64,000 nt of DNA, taken from positions 1-64,000 of the forward strand of contig JACJOC010000052.1 in NCBI GenBank assembly GCA_014695345.1, read 5' to 3'. Below the pieces are notes generated by a model, which saw only the letters and a program-made list of their open reading frames with translations, was not told the origin of the DNA and did not search any database. A program made the translations under genes and the position numbers. Source of the stretch: Cyanobacteria bacterium FACHB-471 (GTDB lineage: Bacteria; Cyanobacteriota; Cyanobacteriia; Elainellales; Elainellaceae). Below, in pieces: positions 54,936 through 63,247 of this stretch (within the stretch, counting starts at the first letter, position 1; every line of letters begins with the position of its first letter).

Positions 54936-55319
54936 ATGTCTTTGCAAGAGCTTAAGGAAAAAGCATTTCAGCTTTCTGTAGACGATCGCCTTGCTCTAAT
55001 TAGTGCTGTAATCCAATCTTTGCAAAACTCACCACAGACTGAGGACTGGCAGTACCTCGTGTCCCGTCCACATCCTTGGCGAAAACAGCTTTACATCAAA
55101 GGGCATAAATTGCTTGCTTCAACAATTTGGCAAGACATGGTGACGAATCAATTGTCAGCAGAGCAATCCGCCGAAAATTGGGATTTACCCCTTCCTGCTA
55201 TTTATGAAGCAATTCAATACTGTGAGAGTCATCAGGAGTTACTGAAACTGGAGGCAGCTGAAGAACGCTATCGGTTGGAAGTAAAAGGAGTTTCACTTGA
55301 GCCTACGAATGTTGCTTGA
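54936..55319 (+). CDS. Antitoxin-like protein (DUF433-type C-terminus)
   Basis: A 127-residue protein from the ATG at 54936 (MSLQELKEKAFQLSVDDRLAL). The first 35 residues resemble addiction-module antitoxins; the C-terminal part (LSAEQSAENWDLPLPAIYEAI) matches the DUF433 helix-turn-helix type that accompanies DUF5615 toxins. The stop overlaps the ATG of a PIN-like toxin gene at 55310 by ten bases. Since the toxin is broken by a TGA, the antitoxin may be a leftover. Confidence 0.75.
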   Translation: MSLQELKEKAFQLSVDDRLALISAVIQSLQNSPQTEDWQYLVSRPHPWRKQLYIKGHKLLASTIWQDMVTNQLSAEQSAENWDLPLPAIYEAIQYCESHQELLKLEAAEERYRLEVKGVSLEPTNVA

Positions 55320-55656
55320 CGAAGATTCTCAGGCAAAGTATCTAGTTAATCTTCTTTGAGCAGCAGAGCATGATGTTGTCACAGTCAAGGCGATAAATCT
55401 GATGAATCGACTAGATTCAATTGTACTGGATTTCGCTAAACAAGATGAGCGAGTGCCGCTGACACGTAATTGCAATGATTTTCAGGAATTGCATCAGCTT
55501 AACCCTGTACATTCAGGAATTTTGGCAGTTTACCAAGACTCTGATCCAGTTAAGAACATGAGTTATCAGGGAATTGTGAGAGCGATCGCAAATCTAGAGT
55601 CAGCAGGATATACACTGCAAAATCAGTTTATTGTTCTCAATCAATGGAATTATTGA
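55310..55656 (+). pseudogene. DUF5615 PIN-like toxin gene with in-frame TGA
   Basis: Beginning at ATG 55310 the frame reads MLLDEDSQAKYLVNLL, then TGA (55358-55360), then AAEHDVVTVKAIN and LTRNCNDFQELHQLNP up to NQFIVLNQWNY and stop. This is a DUF5615-type toxin with a single CGA or similar to TGA change at codon 17. The rest of the frame is intact and the conserved LLDED and LTRNCNDF motifs remain. An ATG at 55402 could restart translation, but without the first acidic residues it would be inactive. Confidence 0.88.
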
Positions 55657-55946
55657 CCTGGTTGTTTCCTTAACCTGCTAAGTGGTGCTGCACAATAGTC
55701 CTGTGCGGCAAAGAAGTACAGGTTGATTTGCTTCCAGTTATGAAGCTTTCTAAGTTAACTGTAATGTGACAGCTACTCAATCAACTTGTACCTCCGGAGG
55801 AACTAAACACAATAACTATTAACTTAAACCAAGCTGCTCTTTTCAAGCATGATCAACTGGGTGTGGAAGCGATCGCTTTTGTTGAGTGTTATTTGCTGCG
55901 GCTAGCTCTAGTCGTTAGGTTTCTGTCTCTACTGTAGAGTTAAGTC
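55657..55946. other. Spacer before the P450 gene
   Basis: About 290 bases; a cctccggagg palindrome near 55790 and a gcgatcgc site near 55869 are present. No gene or RNA is seen. Confidence 0.45.
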
Positions 55947-57317
55947 ATGCACATACCTCAGCGGGGAAATGGCATGTCAGGGCAATTACCAAACTGTGTT
56001 ACTAGTCCTCCTTTGTGGCAACTAATCACTTGGATTGCTGATCCGCTCGGTTCTCAAGACAGATACAGCCAAAAATATGGGGATATTTTTACTGTACGGC
56101 TGAATAGCACTAAACCTTATGTGGTTATTGGCAACCCACAAGCCATTCAGGATATTTTTAATCAAGACTCTAAGTTTGATATGGGTCGTGGAAATGCCCT
56201 TGCAGAACCGCTAGTGGGGCGAAATTCCCTGATGTTGTTGGATGGCGATCGCCATCGCAGAGAACGAAAATTACTAATGCCGCCTTTTCATGGAGAAAGG
56301 CTACAGACTTATGCAAAACAAATTTGCTTGATTACAGAACAGGTCGCAAGTCAATGGCAGGTCGGTCAACCTTTTGTGGCTCGGACTATCATGCAGAAAA
56401 TTAGCCTGGAAGTAATTTTGCAAGTTGTCTTTGGACTAAGTGAAGGAGAGCGTTATCAGCAGCTTAAACCTCTTCTAACAGATTGGATTAACATGACTGA
56501 TTCTCCCCTTCGATCCAGCATGTTATTTTTTCAGTTTCTACAAAAAGACTGGGGGGCGTGGACTCCTTGGGGACGAATGAGACGGCTCCAGCGACAGGTT
56601 CACAGCTTGCTCCAGGCAGAAATTGAGGAGAGAAGAACGAGTGAAACCGAGGGGCGTACTGATGTCCTGAGTTTGATGCTGACAGCGCGAGATGAAAACG
56701 GGCAGGCGATGACTGATGAGGAATTAAGGGATGAATTGCTGACAATTCTATTTGCGGGACACGAAACCACCGCAACAATGCTTGCCTGGGCTTTCTATCA
56801 AATTCATCAAGGAACAGATATCCGTGAGAGGCTGCTTAAGGAACTGGACATAGGGGAGTCATCTCCTATGAAAATTGCTCAACTTCCCTATTTGACGGCG
56901 GTTTGTCAAGAAACGCTGCGAATGTATCCTGTCCTTCCTATCATTTTTCCGCGCATCGCTAAGTCACCTGTGAAGATTGGAGGCTACTTATTTGATGCTG
57001 GTACAACCTTAATGCCGACGATTTACCTGGTGCATTATCGGGAGGATTTGTATCCTGATGCTCAACAGTTTAAGCCAGAGCGTTTTTTGGAGCGTCAGTA
57101 CTCTCCGTCTGAATACTTCCCTTTTGGAGGCGGAAGTCGGCGGTGTTTGGGATACGCCTTGGCTCAGTTAGAAATGAAACTGGTTCTCGCCACAATCTTA
57201 TCCAAGTATGAACTTGCTTTAGCAGAGGATAAACCCGTTAAGATGCAACGTCGTGGGTTTACGCTTGCTCCGACTGGTGGGGTTCGACTGGTGATGACTG
57301 GGAAGCGATACAAGTAG
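55947..57317 (+). CDS. Cytochrome P450 (CYP110-like)
   Basis: A 456-residue heme-thiolate monooxygenase. The I-helix [13 protein letters not shown]-helix ETLRMYP (ExxR), PERFLERQ and the cysteine loop [16 protein letters not shown] (heme Cys) are intact. The N-terminus has no membrane anchor. CYP110 of Nostoc oxidises fatty acids at the omega end and alkanes; substrate here is inferred only from resemblance. ATG at 55947 ([12 protein letters not shown]) or the second Met at codon 10. It stands alone between a toxin pseudogene and a spacer of 490 bases. Confidence 0.93.
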   Translation: MHIPQRGNGMSGQLPNCVTSPPLWQLITWIADPLGSQDRYSQKYGDIFTVRLNSTKPYVVIGNPQAIQDIFNQDSKFDMGRGNALAEPLVGRNSLMLLDGDRHRRERKLLMPPFHGERLQTYAKQICLITEQVASQWQVGQPFVARTIMQKISLEVILQVVFGLSEGERYQQLKPLLTDWINMTDSPLRSSMLFFQFLQKDWGAWTPWGRMRRLQRQVHSLLQAEIEERRTSETEGRTDVLSLMLTARDENGQAMTDEELRDELLTILFAGHETTATMLAWAFYQIHQGTDIRERLLKELDIGESSPMKIAQLPYLTAVCQETLRMYPVLPIIFPRIAKSPVKIGGYLFDAGTTLMPTIYLVHYREDLYPDAQQFKPERFLERQYSPSEYFPFGGGSRRCLGYALAQLEMKLVLATILSKYELALAEDKPVKMQRRGFTLAPTGGVRLVMTGKRYK

Positions 57318-57804
57318 CGATAGAAGTAATGTTGGGTTACGCTTTGCTTCACCCAACCTACGAGTCAGCATTCATATAGCATCGGGGCGATCGCTAAACC
57401 TTCATCAGCAAATGTGGCTAAACATTGCTCAGAGTAAACTTTGGTTTCACAGGCTTGATTCCTAGGGTGGGAGATCTATAGTGATAGATGAAGCTACAAA
57501 GCTTCCCTGGCAGATTTAACAGCCAAGTTCGAGAAACGTTCACACTACCACAGAGGTAAAAAGCGCTGTTTAATTCAAATCTGTCTCGTCCAACCCAACA
57601 GCACCCGCGCAGAACGTTGATATTTCCTACTTCTGGTTGATAAGGGAGCGCTGCAACTAATTGATTTGACCGATAGCTTGACCGTTTGACCGAAAGCTCA
57701 ATTAGTGCAACTCTAGATAAAATCACGAAAGAGAGGAAGTCACTCAACTAGTAACGGTTTGGGTGCTGTTGTTGTTTTAAACAAGGGGCAGGTAGAAGCG
57801 CGTT
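57318..57804. other. Intergenic spacer after P450 with 32-bp repeat copy
   Basis: Holds the repeat 57330-57361. A minus-strand 109-codon frame at 57418-57747 has no ribosome binding site and odd composition; I do not call it. Confidence 0.45.
57330..57361 (+). repeat. 32-bp tgttgggtta repeat, copy 2
   Basis: Exact reverse complement of 18806-18837. Confidence 0.8.
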
Positions 57805-58575
57805 ATGGCGATTATTGCCGTTAAAGCCTGGTATCTTCCAGAGTATGAACCGATTCAGGAATTAGAGAAGCGTTCCTACGATCTGCGCCTCAGCAAAAAG
57901 AGCTTGCTTAAGTCAGCATTGCGGGCTGACTTTTTAGATGAAATTGACGAAGTTAAGCAGTCCGATTGGTTTCGGCGCTATCTAGAAGGTGACTCGGTTG
58001 AGTTTTACATTGAGGGCAGCGGTACGTATGCGATCGCCAACATCGACTTAACCAGCCATGAGGTTTACTTCACCAAGCTAGATGTGATGGCGAATCTCGA
58101 TCCGACGATTTTCCTTTGCTATCAGACAGAGTATTCTCAGTCGAGCGATTTGCTACGGGAGGAACTACAAGACTTGATTGAGCGGTTTAATAAGCGATCG
58201 CGCCTTCCGCTCAAGTTAGAAGAATCCCATCGGCTGAGCGAAGGCCCGGTCAGGTTGAGCAGTACTTTAATGCGAAAAATTCGCCGGACACTGCTGTTTA
58301 TTGCAGACAGTACGCCGATTTTGCAGGTAGATGGAGATCCACCGCAGTTGATCCCCAGTCCCAAGGTTTGTGTCGAGGTTGGTTATGCGCTACAGGCAAA
58401 ACGAGCAGAACAGATTTTGCTAACGCAAATGGAGCGATCGGATGTAGCGGGGCAGTTTCCGTTTGATGTGCCCAGTCGTAATCATCTCTTGTTTCGAAAT
58501 AAAACAGAATTGAGGAAAACCTTGCCTCAAGCGATCGAATCTCATCTGCAACAGTTCAATCTGCTGCAATCGTAG
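57805..58575 (+). CDS. Cyanobacterial protein with TIR-like nucleotide-binding C-terminus
   Basis: A 256-residue protein. The N-terminal half (IAVKAWYLPEYEPIQELEK, DSVEFYIEGSGTYAIANI) is a beta-rich unknown domain. The C-terminal part has LLFIADSTPI, SPKVCVEVGYALQAKRAEQI and a PFDVPSRNHLLF end, resembling the TIR-like nucleotide-binding proteins in which the Glu of the FE.GYA motif (here Glu191) is the putative catalytic residue. Those proteins are often NAD+ hydrolases in defence. The resemblance is by eye. No defence genes flank it; a metabolic role is possible. Confidence 0.65.
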   Translation: MAIIAVKAWYLPEYEPIQELEKRSYDLRLSKKSLLKSALRADFLDEIDEVKQSDWFRRYLEGDSVEFYIEGSGTYAIANIDLTSHEVYFTKLDVMANLDPTIFLCYQTEYSQSSDLLREELQDLIERFNKRSRLPLKLEESHRLSEGPVRLSSTLMRKIRRTLLFIADSTPILQVDGDPPQLIPSPKVCVEVGYALQAKRAEQILLTQMERSDVAGQFPFDVPSRNHLLFRNKTELRKTLPQAIESHLQQFNLLQS

Positions 58576-58650
58576 TGCGATGTGCAACGAATCGCGTCTC
58601 CACAATTATTTTGGTTTAATTGTAGGGTTGTAGGAACAAGATTAAAGTTT

Positions 58651-58965
58651 ATGGTAGATAATCCAGGTTCAGAAGATGCGGTGATGGGAGGGCGTGAAAA
58701 GTCCAAAAGCCGTTACGCCAGAACGCCAACAGAGTATGCAGTTCACCTGATGATTGAGGGCGGACATCGCGAGGAAGTGCGCTTTGCCACGATTCAAGAA
58801 TTTCAGAAATGGTACAGCGGCGAACTCGTGCCCAAGTCGAGTTCTGATGACTTTATCAGCGTCCCAATTAAAAACATTCAGGGCGAGTACATGGTGATCC
58901 GTCCCTCCCGCGTGATTGCCATTCGAGTAGAACCGATATTTAGCTCTAGCGTTGATCGGTTTTAG
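58651..58965 (+). CDS. Small conserved protein of unknown function
   Basis: A 104-residue acidic/basic mixed protein from the ATG at 58651 (MVDNPGSEDAVMGGREKSK). It contains YAVHLMIEGGHREEVRFATIQ and a C-terminal PIKNIQGEYMVIRPSRVIAI, suggesting a small beta barrel. I recall similar cyanobacterial hypothetical proteins but no name. An upstream in-frame start at 58582 would add 23 poorly conserved-looking residues. It ends just before the 106-bp repeat. Confidence 0.65.
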   Translation: MVDNPGSEDAVMGGREKSKSRYARTPTEYAVHLMIEGGHREEVRFATIQEFQKWYSGELVPKSSSDDFISVPIKNIQGEYMVIRPSRVIAIRVEPIFSSSVDRF

Positions 58966-58985
58966 CGAAAGGATGGGAGCCAGTC

Positions 58986-59091
58986 CTCGTTCCCAGGTTT
59001 TACCTGGGAATGCCCCTCAAGTAGCTCTGCCACTACTTAGCTTTAGGAGGCACTTCCAACTGTGGATTCCAAGGCAGAGCCTTGGAACGAG
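58986..59091. repeat. 106-bp palindromic dispersed repeat, copy B
   Basis: Begins ctcgttcccagg and ends ccttggaacgag, the same length and internal order as 15132-15237. It ends 30 bases before the mltA start. Confidence 0.85.
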
Positions 59092-59120
59092 TTTTTTCAC
59101 TTACTGCCTACCGCCCTGTA

Positions 59121-60290
59121 ATGAAAGCGATCGCCCTTTTCTGTCTGAGCCTGAGTCTAGTACTGGGTGTAGCTCTGGTAGCTGTTGGGTCTGAGGACAC
59201 TCCTTTAAGGCGAGTTGATCCGATGTCACTAGAGCAGCAAAGTTCTGAGTCAGGGCTGTTGCCTGATGAGTCTTTGGCAAGCTTGAGTCAGCGTCAAACC
59301 CTATTAGCGGCGATCGCCCATAGCCTTCACTATTTGCAGACCCCGGCAGCAGCAGAGGACTACAGGCAGCATCCCGTGCCGGGAATTACACGCGATCGCG
59401 TCCAGCGCAGTTTAGAGCGGTTTCGGCAGCTTGTGCTGGCACATCCTGCTCCGGCTCAGCTACAGATTGCGGTGCTGCGAGAGTTTGACTTTTATCAGGC
59501 GATCGGCACTGACGGCGCAGGCACGGTTGAGTTTACCGGTTACTTTGAGCCGACCTATCATGCCAGTCGGGTTCGCACTGCTGAGTACCCATATCCGCTC
59601 TATCGTGTGCCGCCTAACCTGGCGCAATGGGCACAGCCCCATCCAACACGGCTGCAGCTTGAAGGTACAGACGGGTTGCAGGGTTCAGCGGGGTTGTTGA
59701 GAGGGCTGGAGATGGTGTGGCTGAGCGATCGCCTTGAAGCTTTCTTGGTGCAGGTGCAGGGATCAGCCCGTCTCCAGCTTACAGACGGCAGCACGATGAC
59801 CGTTGGCTACGCTGGACGTACCGAATATCCCTACGCCAGCCTGGGACGAGAACTGGTGAATGACGGCAAATTTACTTTAGAAGAGTTGTCGCTTCCCGTT
59901 CTAATTCAATATTTTGAGCAAAATCCGGCTGATTTAGACCTGTACATTCCGCGCAACAACCGCTTTGTATTTTTCCAGGAAACCAGAGGATCAGCGGCGA
60001 TCGGTAGCCTTGGCGTACCCGTCACCGCAGAGCGGTCGATTGCTACTGACAAATCCCTCATGCCACCGGGAGCTTTAGCACTGATTCAAACTCAGATTCC
60101 CTACACGAATTTTGCTGGAGAATTAGAACCCCGATCCGTCAGCCGTTTTGTGTTGGATCAGGATACAGGTGGGGCAATTCGAGGAGCAGGACGAGTCGAT
60201 ATTTTTATGGGAACGGGAGAGCAGGCGGGCGATCGCGCCGGACTAATCAACGGTACCGGACAACTCTATTACCTGTTGCTCAAAGATTAG
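59121..60290 (+). CDS. mltA: Membrane-bound lytic murein transglycosylase A
   Basis: A 389-residue lytic transglycosylase that cuts peptidoglycan between NAM and NAG, leaving 1,6-anhydro ends. The signal peptide is MKAIALFCLSLSLVLGVALVAVGS. The MltA domain (about 110-300) includes VEFTGYFEPTYHASR and QVQGSARLQL, and the 3D domain near the end includes RFVLDQDTGGAIRGAGRVDIF with the catalytic-Asp region. The start at 59121 is chosen because the longer frame to 59082 would begin inside the 106-bp repeat. Envelope enzyme, probably lipid or protein anchored in the periplasm. Confidence 0.94.
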   Translation: MKAIALFCLSLSLVLGVALVAVGSEDTPLRRVDPMSLEQQSSESGLLPDESLASLSQRQTLLAAIAHSLHYLQTPAAAEDYRQHPVPGITRDRVQRSLERFRQLVLAHPAPAQLQIAVLREFDFYQAIGTDGAGTVEFTGYFEPTYHASRVRTAEYPYPLYRVPPNLAQWAQPHPTRLQLEGTDGLQGSAGLLRGLEMVWLSDRLEAFLVQVQGSARLQLTDGSTMTVGYAGRTEYPYASLGRELVNDGKFTLEELSLPVLIQYFEQNPADLDLYIPRNNRFVFFQETRGSAAIGSLGVPVTAERSIATDKSLMPPGALALIQTQIPYTNFAGELEPRSVSRFVLDQDTGGAIRGAGRVDIFMGTGEQAGDRAGLINGTGQLYYLLLKD

Positions 60291-60334
60291 CCATACTATA
60301 AATCAACAAAGACTATTTAAAAATAGACTGATTG

Positions 60335-60982
60335 ATGAGTAATTCACCCACTCAGCCAAAGCCAGATACTTGGATCTCGTCAACCTGGAATGAGTACATT
60401 CAAGCGATTGAAAATCCTGCTTATGCGTCAGCTAAAAGTTATTACTGGAATGGCAAATCAAGGCTGGAAATGACACCTTTGGGGCACGATCACGCCAGTG
60501 ACAACACAATTATTACTTTTGCGGTTAATCTTTTTTGCAGCATCAAAGAAATCCTAGTCAACGGGTTAACAAACTGCACCTATCGCAAGACTGGAGTGCA
60601 AGAAGCTCAACCGGATGTGTCCTACTACGTTGGGGAGAATGCGGATGCTATGCCTTGGGGAACCTCAGTTATTAATCCAGGAACCTATCCTGCACCTGAT
60701 TTAGTGATTGAAGTTGCTAATAGTTCTCTGGCAGATGATAAGGATGAGAAGCGATTGCTTTATGAAGATATTGGTGTTTCTGAATACTGGATTGTAGACG
60801 TACAAAATGTGCAGATTATTGCCTTTGCGATCGCCGATCGTGGCAGCAGGCGAATTGAGCAATCTAATGTTTTACCGAGTTTAGAAATTTCTCTTTTAGA
60901 AGAAGCTTTGCGCCGTACTCGTCAGGTTAATCAATCTCAAGTTTGTGCCTGGTTGCTTCAGCAATTTCAGGCAAATTTGTAA
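60335..60982 (+). CDS. Uma2-family (DUF820) putative endonuclease
   Basis: A 215-residue protein from the ATG at 60335. The Uma2 fold is shown by QPDVSYYVG, the core PAPDLVIEVANSS with Asp and Glu of the PD-(D/E)xK site, KRLLYEDIGVSEYWIVD and a C-terminal helix. This family is hugely expanded in cyanobacteria and its role is unknown, possibly a nuclease. It follows mltA by 44 bases and is probably a separate unit. Identification is by motif only. Confidence 0.9.
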   Translation: MSNSPTQPKPDTWISSTWNEYIQAIENPAYASAKSYYWNGKSRLEMTPLGHDHASDNTIITFAVNLFCSIKEILVNGLTNCTYRKTGVQEAQPDVSYYVGENADAMPWGTSVINPGTYPAPDLVIEVANSSLADDKDEKRLLYEDIGVSEYWIVDVQNVQIIAFAIADRGSRRIEQSNVLPSLEISLLEEALRRTRQVNQSQVCAWLLQQFQANL

Positions 60983-61159
60983 GTTCAAAATAAATCCCAA
61001 ATTATGATCAAAGAGATTAAACAACTCTGATCTGCATCTATTCCATCGCTTATGCACCATCTAAAGCTATGCTTGACAGGTTGCTATCGTAGGTTGAATC
61101 CAAGCAAGAGCGAACAGACCCAGCCGTCAAAACTGGGTTAACCTGCCCCAGCGAAATCT

Positions 61160-63130
61160 ATGGATACTCCGTTTGAGATTACGCTACAGATGGTAATGAC
61201 CGTCATAGCCGGGATTAGCGCTCAGGTTGTGGCAGATTACCTGAAAGTACCTAGCATCGTATTCCTGCTGCTGTTTGGAATTTTGCTAGGCTCTGATGGC
61301 GTCGGGCTACTTCACCCCAACGTTCTGGGAACGGGGCTGGAGGTGATTGTTGCTCTCTCGGTGGCACTGATTCTATTTGAAGGCGGCTTAAACCTGGAAC
61401 TGCGGGAAATCGGCAGAGTTTCAGGGAGTCTACGCAATCTTGTTACCTTCGGCACTCTCATTACTTTGCTGGGCGGTGGCATGGCGGCTCACTGGCTGGG
61501 TGAGTTTCCCTGGGCGATCGCCTTTCTCTACGCAGCACTAGTCGTTGTCACTGGACCAACTGTCATCAGTCCGCTGCTGAAGCAGGTAAAAGTCGATCGC
61601 CAGGTTTCTGCTTTGTTAGAGGGCGAAGGGGTTCTAATTGACCCTGTTGGCGCAATTTTGGCGGTCGTTGTCCTGGACATTATTCTCAACGGAGATACCG
61701 ATCCCCTCTATGTTGTCAGCGGTCTAGTGATTCGCTTGGGGATCGGTGCAGGCATTGGGGCCGCTGGTGGCTGGCTGTTGGGGTTAATCCTCAAACGCGC
61801 AGACTTTCTCTCTGATGAGTTGAAGAATTTGGTCGTCCTGGCAGGCTTGTGGGGACTGTTTGGACTAGCTCAAACGATTCGTAGTGAAGCCGGACTGATG
61901 ACTACTGTCGTTGCTGGGATCGTGCTGCGTGCCTCCTCCGTTCCTGAAGAACGGCTGCTGAGACGATTTAAGGGACAGTTAACCATCCTGGCAGTTTCAG
62001 TATTGTTTATTCTGCTAGCTGCTGATTTGTCTTTGGCTAGCGTCTTCGCCCTGGGTCGCGGCGCAATCTTAACGGTAGCAGTGCTGATGTTTGTGATCCG
62101 CCCAATCACGGTTTGGCTCTGCACCTGGAATAGCGGACTGAATTGGCGGCAAAAGCTATTTGTCTGCTGGGTTGCCCCCAAAGGAATTGTTTCTGCCTCG
62201 GTTGCCTCTTTGTTTGCAATTCTGCTCACGGAGCGGGGGATCAACGGGGGTGACTCGATCAAGGCGCTGGTCTTCCTCACGATCCTTTCGACTGTATTCT
62301 TGCAAGGGCTGACCGCAGGATGGGTTGCCCGATTGCTTCGGATTACCTCAACTCAGGCAACCGGAGCTGTGATTGTGGGCTGTAATCCGGTGAGTCGCTT
62401 AATTGCACGGCTATTTAAAGACCGGGGAGAATTAGCCGTTTTAATCGATACCGACCAGGAAGCCTGTCGAGAAGCTGAGCTAGAAAATATCACCGTATTT
62501 GCCAGCAGCGCTTTAGATACTGAGGTGCTAGAAAAGGCAGGTCTAGCAACGGCAGGAACGTTTTTGGCGATGACCAACAACGGCGAAGTGAATTTGGTGT
62601 TGGCACAACGAGCCGCCGAGGAATTCAGCCCACCTAGAGTTTTGGCAGTGCTACCGCCAAGCGAGTCGCAGAACGCAAACCCAGCCGCTAAAACCAAAGC
62701 TCAACCCGCTTTTATGGCGCAAATGCCGCTGAAAACCTGGAATCGCTATCTCAGCGACGGGGCCGTGAAACTGGGTGAAACGACATTGCGGGAGTCGGGT
62801 CTATTGTTTCAGCAGGCGCATCTCAGAGCCCTGATTCGGGCAGAGGAACTGGTGCCGCTGCTGGTTGAGCGAGAAGGTCGGTTGCTGGTGGTGACTGCGG
62901 CAGAAGACTGGCAGGTAGGCGATCGCATCATTTACTTGCTCCACGACCCACGACCCAAACTGCTCAAACGTTTGTCAGGTGGGATACCTCAAACCCGTCT
63001 TGCGATTGAGAAGCTGTCTGAGGTAGAAGAAATTCCGATTCCTGCTTCGCCTCTATCAGAATCGTTGTCCCAAGAATTGTTAAAAGAACCGACAGAGGCA
63101 GAAGCGGCTCAATCGTCAACTTCGAGCTAA
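61160..63130 (+). CDS. Cation:proton antiporter with TrkA-N-type domain
   Basis: A 656-residue CPA1-family exchanger. Membrane part 1-395: LFEGGLNLELREIGRV, VVVTGPTVISPLLKQ, GEGVLIDPVGAILAVVVLD (ion-site Asp) and WVAPKGIVSASVASLF. Residues about 400-530 form a TrkA-N-like nucleotide-binding domain (TGAVIVGCNPVSRLIA, VLIDTDQEACREAE), followed by a regulatory C-terminus. The glycine loop VGCNPVS is a variant of GxGxxG (Cys/Asn/Pro), so nucleotide binding may be weakened. Presumably inner or thylakoid membrane. ATG at 61160. It is followed by a separate coiled-coil gene in the same direction. Confidence 0.9.
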   Translation: MDTPFEITLQMVMTVIAGISAQVVADYLKVPSIVFLLLFGILLGSDGVGLLHPNVLGTGLEVIVALSVALILFEGGLNLELREIGRVSGSLRNLVTFGTLITLLGGGMAAHWLGEFPWAIAFLYAALVVVTGPTVISPLLKQVKVDRQVSALLEGEGVLIDPVGAILAVVVLDIILNGDTDPLYVVSGLVIRLGIGAGIGAAGGWLLGLILKRADFLSDELKNLVVLAGLWGLFGLAQTIRSEAGLMTTVVAGIVLRASSVPEERLLRRFKGQLTILAVSVLFILLAADLSLASVFALGRGAILTVAVLMFVIRPITVWLCTWNSGLNWRQKLFVCWVAPKGIVSASVASLFAILLTERGINGGDSIKALVFLTILSTVFLQGLTAGWVARLLRITSTQATGAVIVGCNPVSRLIARLFKDRGELAVLIDTDQEACREAELENITVFASSALDTEVLEKAGLATAGTFLAMTNNGEVNLVLAQRAAEEFSPPRVLAVLPPSESQNANPAAKTKAQPAFMAQMPLKTWNRYLSDGAVKLGETTLRESGLLFQQAHLRALIRAEELVPLLVEREGRLLVVTAAEDWQVGDRIIYLLHDPRPKLLKRLSGGIPQTRLAIEKLSEVEEIPIPASPLSESLSQELLKEPTEAEAAQSSTSS

Positions 63131-63247
63131 GGACTTGTCAAAATCTCCATAACCGACTACTGGTTAGACTTGAGGAAGTAGCGATCGCAAAATTTGACCG
63201 ATCGATTGTGACCCCTGAACCCTGACCGACTGACAAGGAAAACCCTG

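Noticed and set aside
53743-55656. New defence island (unknown protein plus TA pair)
   Set aside because: Only a low-GC unknown gene and a broken toxin are seen; no nuclease, helicase or sensor motif supports an active defence system.
57418-57747. 109-codon open frame on the minus strand after P450
   Set aside because: No start context or recognisable family; Cys- and Trp-rich composition looks random.
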